Origin: Corallium rubrum
Taxonomy: Eukaryota; Cnidaria; Anthozoa; Scleralcyonacea; Coralliidae
Direction: 5' to 3'
NCBI GenBank assembly: GCA_964035015.1
Contig: OZ036010.1
Span: 10,682,730 to 10,746,729, forward strand
Length of the DNA stretch: 64,000 nt
A program made the translations under genes and the position numbers. The notes below the pieces were generated by a model that was not told the origin of the DNA, searched no databases, and saw only the letters and a list, made by a program, of their open reading frames with translations. Positions 1 through 11,969 of this stretch are shown in pieces; positions within the stretch are counted from its first letter, which is position 1; every line of letters begins with the position of its first letter.

Positions 1-355
1 CACGTCAAAAGTGTGTTCAACACACTTTCAGCGTGTCAACTGAGAGGACAAAACGGCGTGTTGTTTCGACACATTTGCAACACGTCAGGTTTTCTAGTGT
101 AGGTAAACATGAAGCTGTGTAATATAAAGGCGAAGAGACTTGACATATTGACCGCAGAACATGTGTGGAAATAATACTTTCTTTTTTTGCTTTCCTAATG
201 TCTGATCAGCTAGTCTTTCGCGTAGACATAGTTATTGGTCAGTAATGTCGCTGGCAAGTATCTTGATATTATATACACTTACAGTTACAATCGCACACAC
301 CGTTAATAGTTGTGTTACTTGATATTTAATACCCGAAGAGACTTGACATACAATA
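1..355. other. Non-coding stretch at window edge
   Basis: I see no supported gene here. The first ~110 bases contain repeated CACGTC/CACACTTT/CAACACGTCAG words in both orientations and look like the end of a repeat running in from outside. The word GAAGAGACTTGACATA occurs twice (about 133 and 334), suggesting a short duplicated segment. Confidence 0.4.
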
Positions 356-1586
356 GGGGAGTTCAAGGCTTTTCCCGCCATATTGAAAGGGGTGCAAAAC
401 CATTGGGGCGAGCGCACGGCCATGCCTATTTATTCTTGTTAAAATCATGGCGAAACTCGCGAAGCAAGAAGGATATCGCTTCGGTTTTTATCGAATTCGT
501 CTTTAATCGTCGTTTGGATCGCTTTTCTGTGGGCTGGTATGTTCGTTCTTTGATTTTAGACCATTATCGCTGATAACCAACGCGTGGAAACGCTATAATA
601 CGAAAGTTTCCTCAACTGAGGGGTGGCTCCGCTGTTATGACGGGCACGACTGAGTGACAATTTCAGCAACGCAATGTAAAACTTTAGCTCCCAACTCTCT
701 TGTAAATCACTCGAACTGCAAGCGTATAGTAACATATACAGTAAGTAACCAGAGGGTCATCTTCGTCATCTGAAGTCTGAAATATCCTCTTTCTCGTTAT
801 TAAACGAAGTGTGACTGTGTATTATGTATATCTCCTTCTCGCAAGAAAGGGATATGTTTGGTTTATACGCGTGTTTACTTCTAATATCTACACGTTATTA
901 ACTGGCATATACCAGGCAAAATATAGTTAAATACATTATTACTATTAAATACTATTAAGTTAAAGATATAGAATCGTACATATTGATTGTATTTTTGTCG
1001 AATTAAACGTGTAATTATTTTTAAGAACGAAGCAAGTTTATTTGGGAAATTTGATACCATTGGTATTGAGGTATTGACGGCGATAAACAAGCGTAAAATA
1101 CGGATATTCTAGACAAATGTTTGCTTATGCCAAATTTCTGCCGAAATCTGGTTATTTGGCCGCTTATTAAGAACCAAAATCTTAAGATAATACCTCTTCA
1201 CCCAACATTCTGGACTGCGTTTGTTGTTATCGCAGTATCCCACTATACAGCGAGGCGTTTGGTCTCTGCTAAAATCGACAACCAGCCGCGTCCCGTATCT
1301 GCCACAATGGCGCAGCCACTCCTCAGTTGAGAAAACTTTCGTATTATAGCTTTTCTACGCGTTGGTTATCAGCGATAATGGTCTAAAATCAGAGAACGGA
1401 CATACCAGCTTACAGGAAAGTAATCCAAACAACGATTAAAGACGAATTCGACAAAAACCGAAGCGATATCCTTCTTGCTTCGCGAGTTTCGCCATGATTT
1501 TAACAAGGATAAATAGGTATGGCCGCGCGCTCGCCCCAATGGTTTTGCACCCCTTGCAATATGGCGAAAAAAAACTTGAACTCCCC
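356..1586. mobile_element. Foldback element with ~300-bp terminal inverted repeats
   Basis: The left arm (356 to about 640) and right arm (about 1290 to 1586) are inverted copies of each other over roughly 300 bp with scattered differences. Both ends read GGGGAGTTCAAG and are flanked by TA at 354-355 and 1587-1588, compatible with a TA target duplication as in Tc1/mariner-type elements. The ~650-bp interior holds no convincing ORF, so this is a non-autonomous element. Each arm carries ATTGGGGCGAGCGC followed by CGGCCAT-like sequence. That motif also occurs just inside the terminal arrays of the transposon at 3520-9638. Short ORFs in the arms are mirror images produced by the inverted repeat and are not genes. 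Confidence 0.8.
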
Positions 1587-1588
1587 TA

Positions 1589-3290
1589 TTCTCGCGTTAC
1601 ATGAACCACTGACTTTTTTCTCGAGCTTTACAACTATTTACTGTGGTTGGTATGATTAGGGTTTTCTGCGTATTCGTATCTATAGAATAAAGCTACAGTT
1701 TGGAAGATCATTAAAATTGTATTCCTGATATGCCAATAAATATTACAATTTATCAATGGCAAAAGTGTTGTACCTGTCAGACCGCAAATTAGCTAAAACA
1801 TAAACAAACTCTAGAAATTACAGAAACGGAGATAAATACAGAGTTGCCTACGGATGAGGCTAGAGATGAATATGTTATAAAGGGCTATTAAGGCCCAATT
1901 ATCCTCAGCTGTAACAGATTTACGTAAAAGCTGTAAAGAGAAAAATATCAGCGAGGACCTTGTCAGCTGCATGTCTCTTCGCAGGGTGCTTGACAGGACG
2001 ATATCGGACTGCTTGTTTTGTTTTCATTAAATATTCAAGAGTAGATGTAGTTAGGGTATGGAAGATTGGGATTTTTCAGTGGTATTTGACTCTTCTTCGT
2101 ACTTCCTAAATATCTAAAAAGTTATACCAAAGGTCCATATTTGTGGGGGGAAATGCATTAAATTACAATATACAATGGGTTTGTTGATTTCTCACTGCGT
2201 GACTCGGATCTGCGTAACTCGGATCGCTCGCCCTGAAAGCGCTTCTTGGTCACTTGGTGGTCGTGTGGAGCAGATGCGGCGGGTAGAACGTTACTATAGT
2301 ACCATCCATTTCTATACACGAGATATAGAGCTTATCTTGTACTGGAAAACTACTCTTCCAGCGAAACCGACGTTGGGAATCGACTGGCTTACACTTTGTG
2401 TGCGTTTGCGCTTAACAAGTTAACAACCCAAAGTTGGCGTCTTTCTCTTGCCTCCAATCTTAAACTTTAGTGTAAGCCTTCCTGTGAAGTGTTATACCAT
2501 TCTCTGAGTTTTTGCCATTATCTGGTTTGTTGAAACACTCGAATAAAACACACCGCGAAGGTATTTTGTCCGCAATTCCGTACTCAGACTCTTTTCTCCC
2601 GGCCATGTTTTAAAAAACTCGTGTTTGGAACCAAATATCTCGGGCAGTTTTCATCCGTTGAAGGAGTGTTATATATCGTTAGAATCGTCTCAACACGGCC
2701 GATTTTTAGAGAAAAAAAATGAAAATTCTCGTATATGCACTTTAAGGTATTTTGCGAGTTGATTGGATAATTTAATTACCACGCGAGAGTGCGTAACTCC
2801 GTTGTCATAGCAACGTTCAGCCATGCTTTAATTTCATTAACGTTCTAATTTTTAATGAACAGCTTTGAAAAACTACCATTTCTTATGTAACTTATTAATA
2901 GTTTAGCTATTTTAATACGAATGCATGAACTTGAGATTTGTTTATTTAAGCGAGAAAACTAAACAGGGACGCTTTTTGAATGTTGCCGTATTTCCACTCA
3001 TTTTGGAATCCTAAAATTCATATCCACTGTACTCAAATTGAATGTTAAATGTAAGAGTTAACCAATAACGAAGGAGAAATTAAACACTGCTCGAGGCGAA
3101 ATGAACTTTCAAAGTTGCCACTGAATCATATAGCCTGAGAATACCCTAAATTATTGTTCGCCTTCTTTTTTAGTTTTTTATATTTATTGAATTCACCAAT
3201 ACGCTTGTAAATCTTTCATCGGTTATTTTCCATGTGTGTTTAATGATTTTGGACGAAGCTTTGTTGATTTAACATAATCTTTTTGTAAAG
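1589..3290. other. Stretch without a supported gene
   Basis: No ORF has recognisable protein character plus splice sites. One open stretch at about 1875-2028 on + looks protein-like but lacks usable flanking splice sites. Upstream exons of the coiled-coil gene may lie here or left of the window; I could not identify any. Confidence 0.4.
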
Positions 3291-6200
3291 GAATCCAAGT
3301 CCAAGAGTAAGAAAAATTTATCAGAAGCTTTGGACAATAAGCAAAGTTCAAGAAAAGACTTGCTCATGAAGTAAGAGTCAGTATTTTTTTAAATTATCGC
3401 TTCTATCAATAAGTCATGGTCAATGATTACATTTTGATTCTTGAATCTAATTGTTTCATGATTTTAAGAACTAATGTTTAGGAAATAGAAAATGGTCGCC
3501 CGTGTTTATATAGCCTGATTATGCCTGCCCAATTGTAGCAATATTTAATCCGTAAATATAAAGATGTATTTGCATATTTTTTGTTAAAATTTACGGTAAA
3601 ATTCATTTGATTTGAACTTTTTTATTTGTGAATTTAAACTTTTCAAAAATTCATTTAAACGTTTTCAAAAATTCATTTAAACTTATTCAAAAATTCATTT
3701 AAACTTTTTCAAAAATTCTTTTAAACGTTTTCAAAAATTCATTTAAACGTTTTCAAAAATTCATTTAAACTTTCTCAAAAATTCATTTAAACTTTTTCAA
3801 AAATTCATTTAAACTTTTTCAAAAATTCATTTAAACTTTTTCAAAAATTCATTTAAACTTTTTCAAAAATTCATTTAAACTTTTTCAAAAATTCATTTAA
3901 ACTTTTTCAAAAATTCATTTAAACTTTTTTCAAAAATTCATTTAAACTTTCTCAAAAATTCATTTAAACTTTTTCAAAAATTCATTTAAACTTTTTTCAA
4001 AAATTCATTTAAACTTTTTCAAAAATTCATTTATTAAACTTTTTTAAAAATTCATTTAAATTTCCTGGGGCGAGCGCGGCCAGTATGTCCCATTTCCCGC
4101 GCAATGCAAATTAGTCGCCATGTTTTGTTTGCGGTCTCGCCGAACGTAAACCACTTTCAATAATTAAATATGGATAAAAAAGTTAAAGAAAAAGTTGCTA
4201 ATCTGCTCGAAGAAGCGTCAAAGCTTTTGCTAGCTGATTCACCCAATACATCTGCAACAGTTCCTTCCTGTGGCGGTGATTCAAGTCATTCAACTCGAAG
4301 TGGAACAACTACTGGTGGAACTCCTAGTTGCTCAACATTGGGAGAAACACTCCAGAGAGCCCAAGGTATGCTACGTGAGAGCTCTTCGTCTGGACTATAT
4401 AGACGTTTAAATAGAAATGAAAGATTACGAGCAGCGTCCCCTTATCAGCAGAGTAAACAAACAAGTGCCAAGCCGCCCAAGGAAAAAGCTAAAAAAGAAA
4501 AGAAAGCGATAGAGTTTGCGTTGCTGAAATGTTGGGAGGATGATGAAGAAGAACCGCATCATCTCAAATGGGATTCAGTCATTGCAAGTGGCATGCTAAT
4601 GCTACATGACAATGACAATGACAATGAGAAGACCATAAGAAATGCTTTAAAGGAATCTCTAGCTGCCAAAATACCATCACTTGGTGATAATGATTTCGAT
4701 TTCGTCAAAGTAAGGCACAAGACAATCACAATGCTGGAGTTGGGACCAGGGACTGAATTTAACTATGCTGTGGTGAAAAAGATGGCTGGTCAAGGGTTGC
4801 TTTATGTAAAAGTGAAGCAAGGTTATGAATTTCTGTATGATCAAGATAATGACAGTGATGCAATTTTACTGAAGTCCTATATGGATCAAGAAATCCAAAT
4901 TGTTAGTGAAACCAAACCTGCAGAAGCATGTTCATCACTTGTTCCACCTGACAAAACAGCACTGTCAGCAGGGAAGAAAGATCAACTTGAACTGAACAAC
5001 CATCAAGAGTCTTCAGTCCATGCTGATGATGCCCTGGTAAATGAAATAAGGAGCCAAGAGATGAGTGATCCAGTGGAAATTTTACGGTTCTTACAGAAGA
5101 ACATAATTGAAGGAAGAGAGTTGGATGTTGGAAATACATCAGACACTCCAGAAGGAGAAACCAACTATATTTGTGTCAATAGACATGACATTCTGACATC
5201 CACTTTCTCAGAGCTAGAGGCCATACAAAACTTTCATGTTACCTTTGAAGTTGACTTTATCGGTGAGATGGCAAGAGATCTAGGGGGACCAAGAAAGGAG
5301 TGGATCCGTCTAATGAATGCAGCGATGAAGGAAAAGTATTTTGACAGGGGTGTCCGTGAATACCTGGCAGATGACTACTACTATGTAGGCATTATGATGG
5401 GTATTGCCTTACTGCAGAATGGCCAGCTTCCAGCCTTTATGCCTGCTGATGTGATTGACAATCTGGTGTCATCACCAACTGGAAATCCCTGCATTGCTAA
5501 TTTACAGCGAGGTTTAAATGTTTTTGGCCTTGCTAGAATCATGCAAAAGATTCCCATCCTGCTTTATTTGCTGAGGCCCAACAATGTAAAGCTGGCAGCA
5601 AAGATGGTTCTGAAACTTCTAGCCCCTACATTCTCAGAAGAGGGATCCACAGCCTATTTGAAGGAAAAGGAATTTTATGCTTTGTTTGTGAAGTATGTCA
5701 GGCAGGTTGCAAGTGGACGGAGAGAACCAATCACTTTGAGTTCTCTTCTCATTTTTGTAACTGGTGCTGCAGAAGAGCCAGTACTAGGATTTACTATTCA
5801 TCCTTCTATTACATTTTTATGTGAAGATGAAAATTCTGTTGAGGTACAGTACTATATGTGTTAATATGTCCTGTATTTAGTTGTACACTAGTACCTGTGT
5901 TGTTATTCTGTCAGTAATTCTGTCAGGTCTCTCCTTCATGAGTTAAATTATCTGACATGAGCTAGAGTAAAGTCTGCTATGGACCTGAAAACTGACTAAA
6001 CAAATTCATATTAAAAGATGGAAAATTATCTAAGACACAAACCTTGTTTGGTAGTGTACTGTCTGGTATGAATTTAAGATGAAACTCATCTGACCACAAA
6101 GACACATTTCTTGTCTGAGACAAGTTTCTCATCAAAAATTTTCACTTTCGAACAACAGAAATATGAATAGATAAATAAAATTAAAGATGGGAAACTCATC

Positions 6201-9200
6201 ATTCGTAGAATATTACCTGAAAAGTAACCCAAAATTGTTGTCTTAGATGAATTACCATCTTCTAATATGAATTTGATTATACAGTATGTATTTAATTACT
6301 AAAAAAGTAACTAAATCAATACAGCACTTATTATCACCACTTTGAATTATAATCAGGATAGTCACAAGCTTTGGAACAGTGGTGAACTAGATGATGACAT
6401 CATATTTTTGATAATGACATACATTTGATGTCATAGAGCAGTTTTAAGGAAGAAAATGGTCAGTGCTGCTGCACAGTGTACTGACTACTGAGTGGGAAAG
6501 TCGAAAATCAAAGAGGATATTGTCATAACCTTTGTAAAATGTTTGACCAGTTTGATGGGAGCTTTTGGTGTTTTACTTACTTCTCCCCCAGTAGTTTCTC
6601 ATTTGGGGTGTGGATGCTGGTATTCCCTCTGTTCTGTAATTGCATTTTCTTACCTGTTAATCTGAACTTAAATTGCTTTCTTTAACAGTCTGCAGAATCA
6701 CCAGAACCAAATATGTACAAGTTTCTACCAACAGCCCACACATGTTCCAACAACATGGTTTTACCAATAGGATCTCTGACATCCAAGTTACCCAAAGAGG
6801 ATCGTCTGTTTGAAATTTATGGTTGTGCCTTTGGAAATTCTTACTTTGGAACAATCTGACTGACTACATATTTTTGTATGTAGGCAATAACTTGAAAAAC
6901 ATTTCATGTTACTTTGATATTGTCTTATGTTTGCACAGTCCCCTACTCAAGATAGTAAATATTGATGATGGTAGATTTCACTGACTGAATGGTTTTCATT
7001 ATTAAAGTTGATGTTTCTTATGGTGTGTTGTGTCAATGTTCCGTTTAGTGTATGGCAAGTCAATACATAAATAATTGCATAAATTGTAAACTAAATTAAA
7101 GTTTAAAAATACTATGGAAAACATGTAAAATCCTTAACGTTTTTTATGTTTCTGCAATTGTTTGATCTCACTAGATGGATCCATAAATCCCACTAGATGG
7201 ATCCATAAAAGAGAGATAGAGGTGCTCCAATTGACAGAGCCAAGTAAAGGGACTTGGAGTGATTATTTCTCTTTTCATTTTGTCTTCAGTAACAAAAATG
7301 TTAATTGTAATTTCTGCTTTTAATTTTTACATCTTTAATTAAAGATTTCATGAAATCACCATAGAGATCACAAATAAACATAAAGAACAATTGTATGTAC
7401 AAATACCCTTACTATCACATGCATTTCACTAAAATAGAATTTTATATTCAAACACCTGCCTTGAATAACATCAATAAACTCTACTGCTGTAACAGTATGA
7501 GTTATAAAAATTAATATGAATTGTGGTACTGTAGAAAATATTGTGCACTCACAAATATTCTTCAAGTTTTTGTACAACTAGTGCTAAAACCTCAGCATAA
7601 ATGTCCATACCAGCTTGATTTGATGGTCTGCTAACATTGACCTGCTGGAAAACAAAATCAGATATTTCTTTGCCTTGTACAATTTGCACTGGTTCAACAA
7701 TAACACCTTCAGCATCTGACAGAGGACGTGGGCCATCAGGATCAACACCATAATGTTGATCAACAACAGATTCATCCAAGCCACTATTAAAGCGTAATGG
7801 ATTGTCTTCATTGAGCATTCCATTTAGCCATATTTGATTAGGAGTCCAACCATTTTCAGTTGAAAGATGATGATTATTGAACATTGCAACAAATTCATCT
7901 AGAGCAGTATTTATTCTTCCAGTAAACACTAAATGTAATGCAAAAATATGGATTGGATTTTCAACATCCAGAATTGCTGTTTGTTCCATCGCATAGAAAG
8001 TATAATAGAAGAACTGACAAACGCATCTAAAGACGTCTCTCCAAAGTCTCTCTATCCGTTGATTGCCTGTGGATGCACCAGCAATGAAACTACCCCGTCC
8101 TTCACCCCGGTGAGCAACCATTTCATCACAGACCAACACGTTCTCAACACCATAATCTACACGGATACGTGACGGCCATAAGCCATGATTGTCATTGATA
8201 GCACTGTTGAAGAGATTCAGGACTGTTTCTGCTAAGTTGTTCGTACTGCACTTAAGAAACATGATTTTTCTAGATTTGCCATCACAACAACCATGAATAA
8301 CAAATTTCCACCTGATTAGGGAATGGTGTCCATCTATATGCCAAAGAGAATTTGGCCAACGTACAAAGTATTTTCTTCTTGATACTAGAGCACCCCAACG
8401 TAAAGCAGTATGCTGGGGATCCACCCTGTTTAGAGAAACTCTTCTTCTTCTTCTTCTCTGTATATGTAGGCCCAATGATCTGAAGTAGCCTGACATAAAT
8501 GGCTCACCTGTTGTTGAACCATGACGTGAAATGTAATCCCTTATAATATTGTCAATTCTTTCGTCTGAAATGATGGAAAACCGTTGCAAATTCGAAAGAC
8601 CATACTCTTGGACACGACGCATAATAGTCCATCTCGATACGCCAAACATTTGTGAGATCTTGCACCATGAGAAATTAAGTCCTCTTAATTCTACCAAACT
8701 CTCTTTTGGGATGTAGTAACCAGGTCTGCCAGGACGTTTTCTGTCCTCAATCAACAACGGCAGCTGACACGTTACGGTAATTCTGGCAGTTTCGTTATTG
8801 TAGAGGCAAATAAATTCGTTTTCAATTTCACAATAAACGCTTACTAGCTCTTCCCATTTCTTCGAATCATCAGCATCCAAAACAATAGCTCTAATTTCTT
8901 GCAACAGTTGCACTGTCTTACCCAGCAAATCCACGTGTTTCAACAGTTGAGAAAGGTAATTCTCAGAGATATCTCCGTCTCCACGATGCAAGCCTATTTC
9001 TTCGGACCTTTTCAATACAAAATTCAAAAACTTTTCAATATCGTCGGCCATTTTAACCCGTGTTTTTACCGCGCGGCCATTCTTGTCGTACCCAGACCCA
9101 AGCAAGCCCAAGCGCTTCAAAATAACCGCGCTCGCCCCAGGAAGTTCAAATGAATTTTTGAGAAAGTTTAAATGAATTTTTGAAAAAGTTTAAATGAATT

Positions 9201-11892
9201 TTTGAAAAAAGTTTAAATGAATTTTTGAAAAAAGTTTAAATGAATTTTTGAAAAAGTTTAAATAAATTTTTGAAAAAGTTTAAATGAATTTTTGAAAAAG
9301 TTTAAATGAATTTTTGAAAAAGTTTAAATAAATTTTTGAAAAAGTTTAAATGAATTTTTGAAAAAGTTTAAATGAATTTTTGAAAAAGTTTAAATGAATT
9401 TTTGAAAAAGTTTAAATGAATTTTTGAAAAAGTTTAAATGAATTTTTGAAAAAGTTTAAATGAATTTTTGAAAAAGTTTAAATGAATTTTTGAAAAAGTT
9501 TAAATGAATTTTTGAAAAGTTTAAATTCACAAATAAAAAAGTTCAAATCAAATGAATTTTACCGTAAATTTTAACAAAAAATATGCAAATACATCTTTAT
9601 ATTTACGGATTAAATATTGCTACAATTGGGCAGGCATACCTGATGCAAACACGTGAGCAAGTTGAGAGAATTCGAAAGTCTATGTAAACCTAAGCCGTAC
9701 AGGCAAGAATGTGGGGTGACGTCACAACCGTTTTTGTATTAGTCTGATATAAATATGGTAACTGACCAATCACATCGTGCAAAAGACGCAACCTATTTTA
9801 TGGAAAACGTTTGTTTAACACATAGCCATAGCAAGCTGTTTTTGGCGTGAGTTAACATAGTCCAGGGCCAAACCGAAGCCTTTCTCGAGTGTAAGGAATT
9901 GCTCGCCTGGAAACTCTAATCGTCGGATCCATAGGCATAATTCCGATAACACTAAGAAACTTGTTGTAGTTTTTATATATATGATTGGATGAAGCCAAAA
10001 ATCTTTAAATGCTAGTTTTTCTGAGTTTTGAGCTGAAATACTTAACGCCGAACGTTGGGCTCATGTATATGAAACTGAAGCTATTGAAAAATACTATTTG
10101 GTATAGAAACTTCAAGAGCTTAGCTAAAAGGGAAATAATTTAAAAATATAAAAACAACTGCCATTTTGTAACGTTCTGCAAACAAAATGGCAGTTGTTTT
10201 TCTCTTTTAAATATTAACCTTTTAGCTAAAGTCTTGAAGTTTCTATACCAAATAGCATTTTTCAATAGCTTCAGTTTCATATACAGCCCAACGTTCAGCG
10301 TTAAGTATTTAAGCTCAAAACTCAGAAAAACTAGCATTTAAAGATTTTTGGCTTCATCCAATCATATATATAGGGCCTGTTTATGGAGTTAGCGTTCCAG
10401 TCTTCCTATAGAGTTACCTGGGTGTGACACACCTTGTTGAAGTTCTGTTTTTTTGTTTTGTTTGACTCTAAATAGAAACGATCTAGAATACCAATACGAA
10501 AAGACGGCACAAGAGCTAGACTTAAAACGGAACGAGGTAGTAAGATTAACTAAGGAATATGAACAGAAGATCAGATTAAAAGAGGTGAGTTCGTTTTCCA
10601 GGTCTGAACATTTTTACTTTTTATAGTTAGAGTTAGATTTGCGAATACCCTACATCATATTCTAAGTTTTTGGCCTATTGACTCAGAACTCAGGTTCTTT
10701 TAATCAGAACCAAAACTAGCCGGCCCATAAGTAAAAGTGTTGAGAGCCAATCATTCGGCACACTTCTCGTTTTCCAACAAACATTCAGTACTTTTCGACT
10801 CCCAAAACTGGGATTTGTTGTTTGCACTTGCCACATAAGATTATACACGTCATATTGCTCTGATGAAGGTCTGAGTCGGCACCTAATAAATTAATTCACT
10901 AACCTCTAACAATTTTTCTCACGAGAGCCATTGATCATGCACTAGCTTGTACATTCTGTTCACTTGTTTATTATATATTAGTTATTAGATATATAAGTTA
11001 GCGCTTGAAAACTTTATGTTTTTGTTGACGTTTAGTTAGAAGAATATAGTCTGACAAAAAGATTGGCTGAACTGGCAATTGCAACAACGATGGAAGATCA
11101 TAAGCGTAGGACTATGGATACAGGCTATGAAATGTAAGTTCATAGAATGGCGATGATCGATAACTATCCGTTATTTGACGATGACGACTGCATGATGACA
11201 AGATATATATATACAGTTAAGTTGCATGGTCGACCGCGGTCGGGGGCAACCACAAGGCTCCTCTTTCGATGACTATACTACTCTAAGGTAAGGGTGGACG
11301 CCACTCCTATCCCTGATCAGTTTATGGTATTGATTTTGCCGAGGGAGTAAAACCGGAGAACAGCTCGGTAAAAAAGCCTCGAGACATGCAGAAGAGAATC
11401 AACGTTAGTAAATTAGGCTGTTTTCATTACGTCCGCTTTGCTCGCGCGGCGCGCGGAGCGGGCTTTGAAAGTTGGAAATTTTCAACTTCCAAAGCGAACT
11501 GAACAATGCACGCTCCGTCCGCGCGGGCAATGCGGACGTAATGGAAAATAGCACCCTGATCGATATAGATATATAGCCTTAATGAGAGGCAGCGCGCTAA
11601 CGGCTTGCGCCCCCTATATACTTCCCACAGTATTAACTAAATATGCACACAATTTATTGTGTTACTATAGCATTAGATGTTTATGTATTTTTAGGCTGGT
11701 AAAGGATTCTAATGTAATAACAAGCCAGGTACTGTATATTGTAATGGTAAATTAAAAACCCCCTTAACTCCTTGCTCTTCTTCAGTAGTTTAACCTATAT
11801 CCTCATTTATTTATTTTTTCTTATTTGAGTTTCAAGATTAATTTCATTATTTGTTTTTGGTGAAAGTTCCGTAGTTATAATAGCAGTACAGT

Positions 11893-11969
<77 letters not shown>

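Larger units (their letters stand above)
3520..9638. mobile_element. Two-gene DNA transposon: HECT ligase plus DDE integrase-like transposase
   Basis: The element is 6,119 bp and sits in an intron of the coiled-coil gene. Its ends are inverted repeats beginning TATGCCTGCCCAATTGTAGC, continuing through about 110 bp of unique sequence and then about 400 bp of inverted tandem repeats, so each terminal repeat is roughly 510-560 bp. The direct repeat CCTGAT at 3514-3519 and 9639-9644 is a perfect 6-bp target duplication. Inside are two convergent genes: a HECT-domain protein on + (4170-6859) and a DDE transposase on - (9051-7549). Both have intact frames, so the copy may be recent or active. A 6-bp duplication and TAY-type ends fit what I recall of the IS3EU superfamily; that assignment is unverified. 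Confidence 0.88.

Noticed and set aside
1875-2028. Possible upstream exon of the coiled-coil gene (AIKAQLSSAVTDLRKSCKEK)
   Set aside because: Helical-looking residues, but no acceptable donor at the end and no phase-0 junction to the exon at 3291.
7948-8172. Plus-strand open frame inside the transposase gene
   Set aside because: Shadow of the minus-strand coding frame; no domain character.
9976-10373. CRISPR-like or regulatory array reading of the inverted repeats
   Set aside because: Eukaryotic context and a single palindrome; foldback element explains it.
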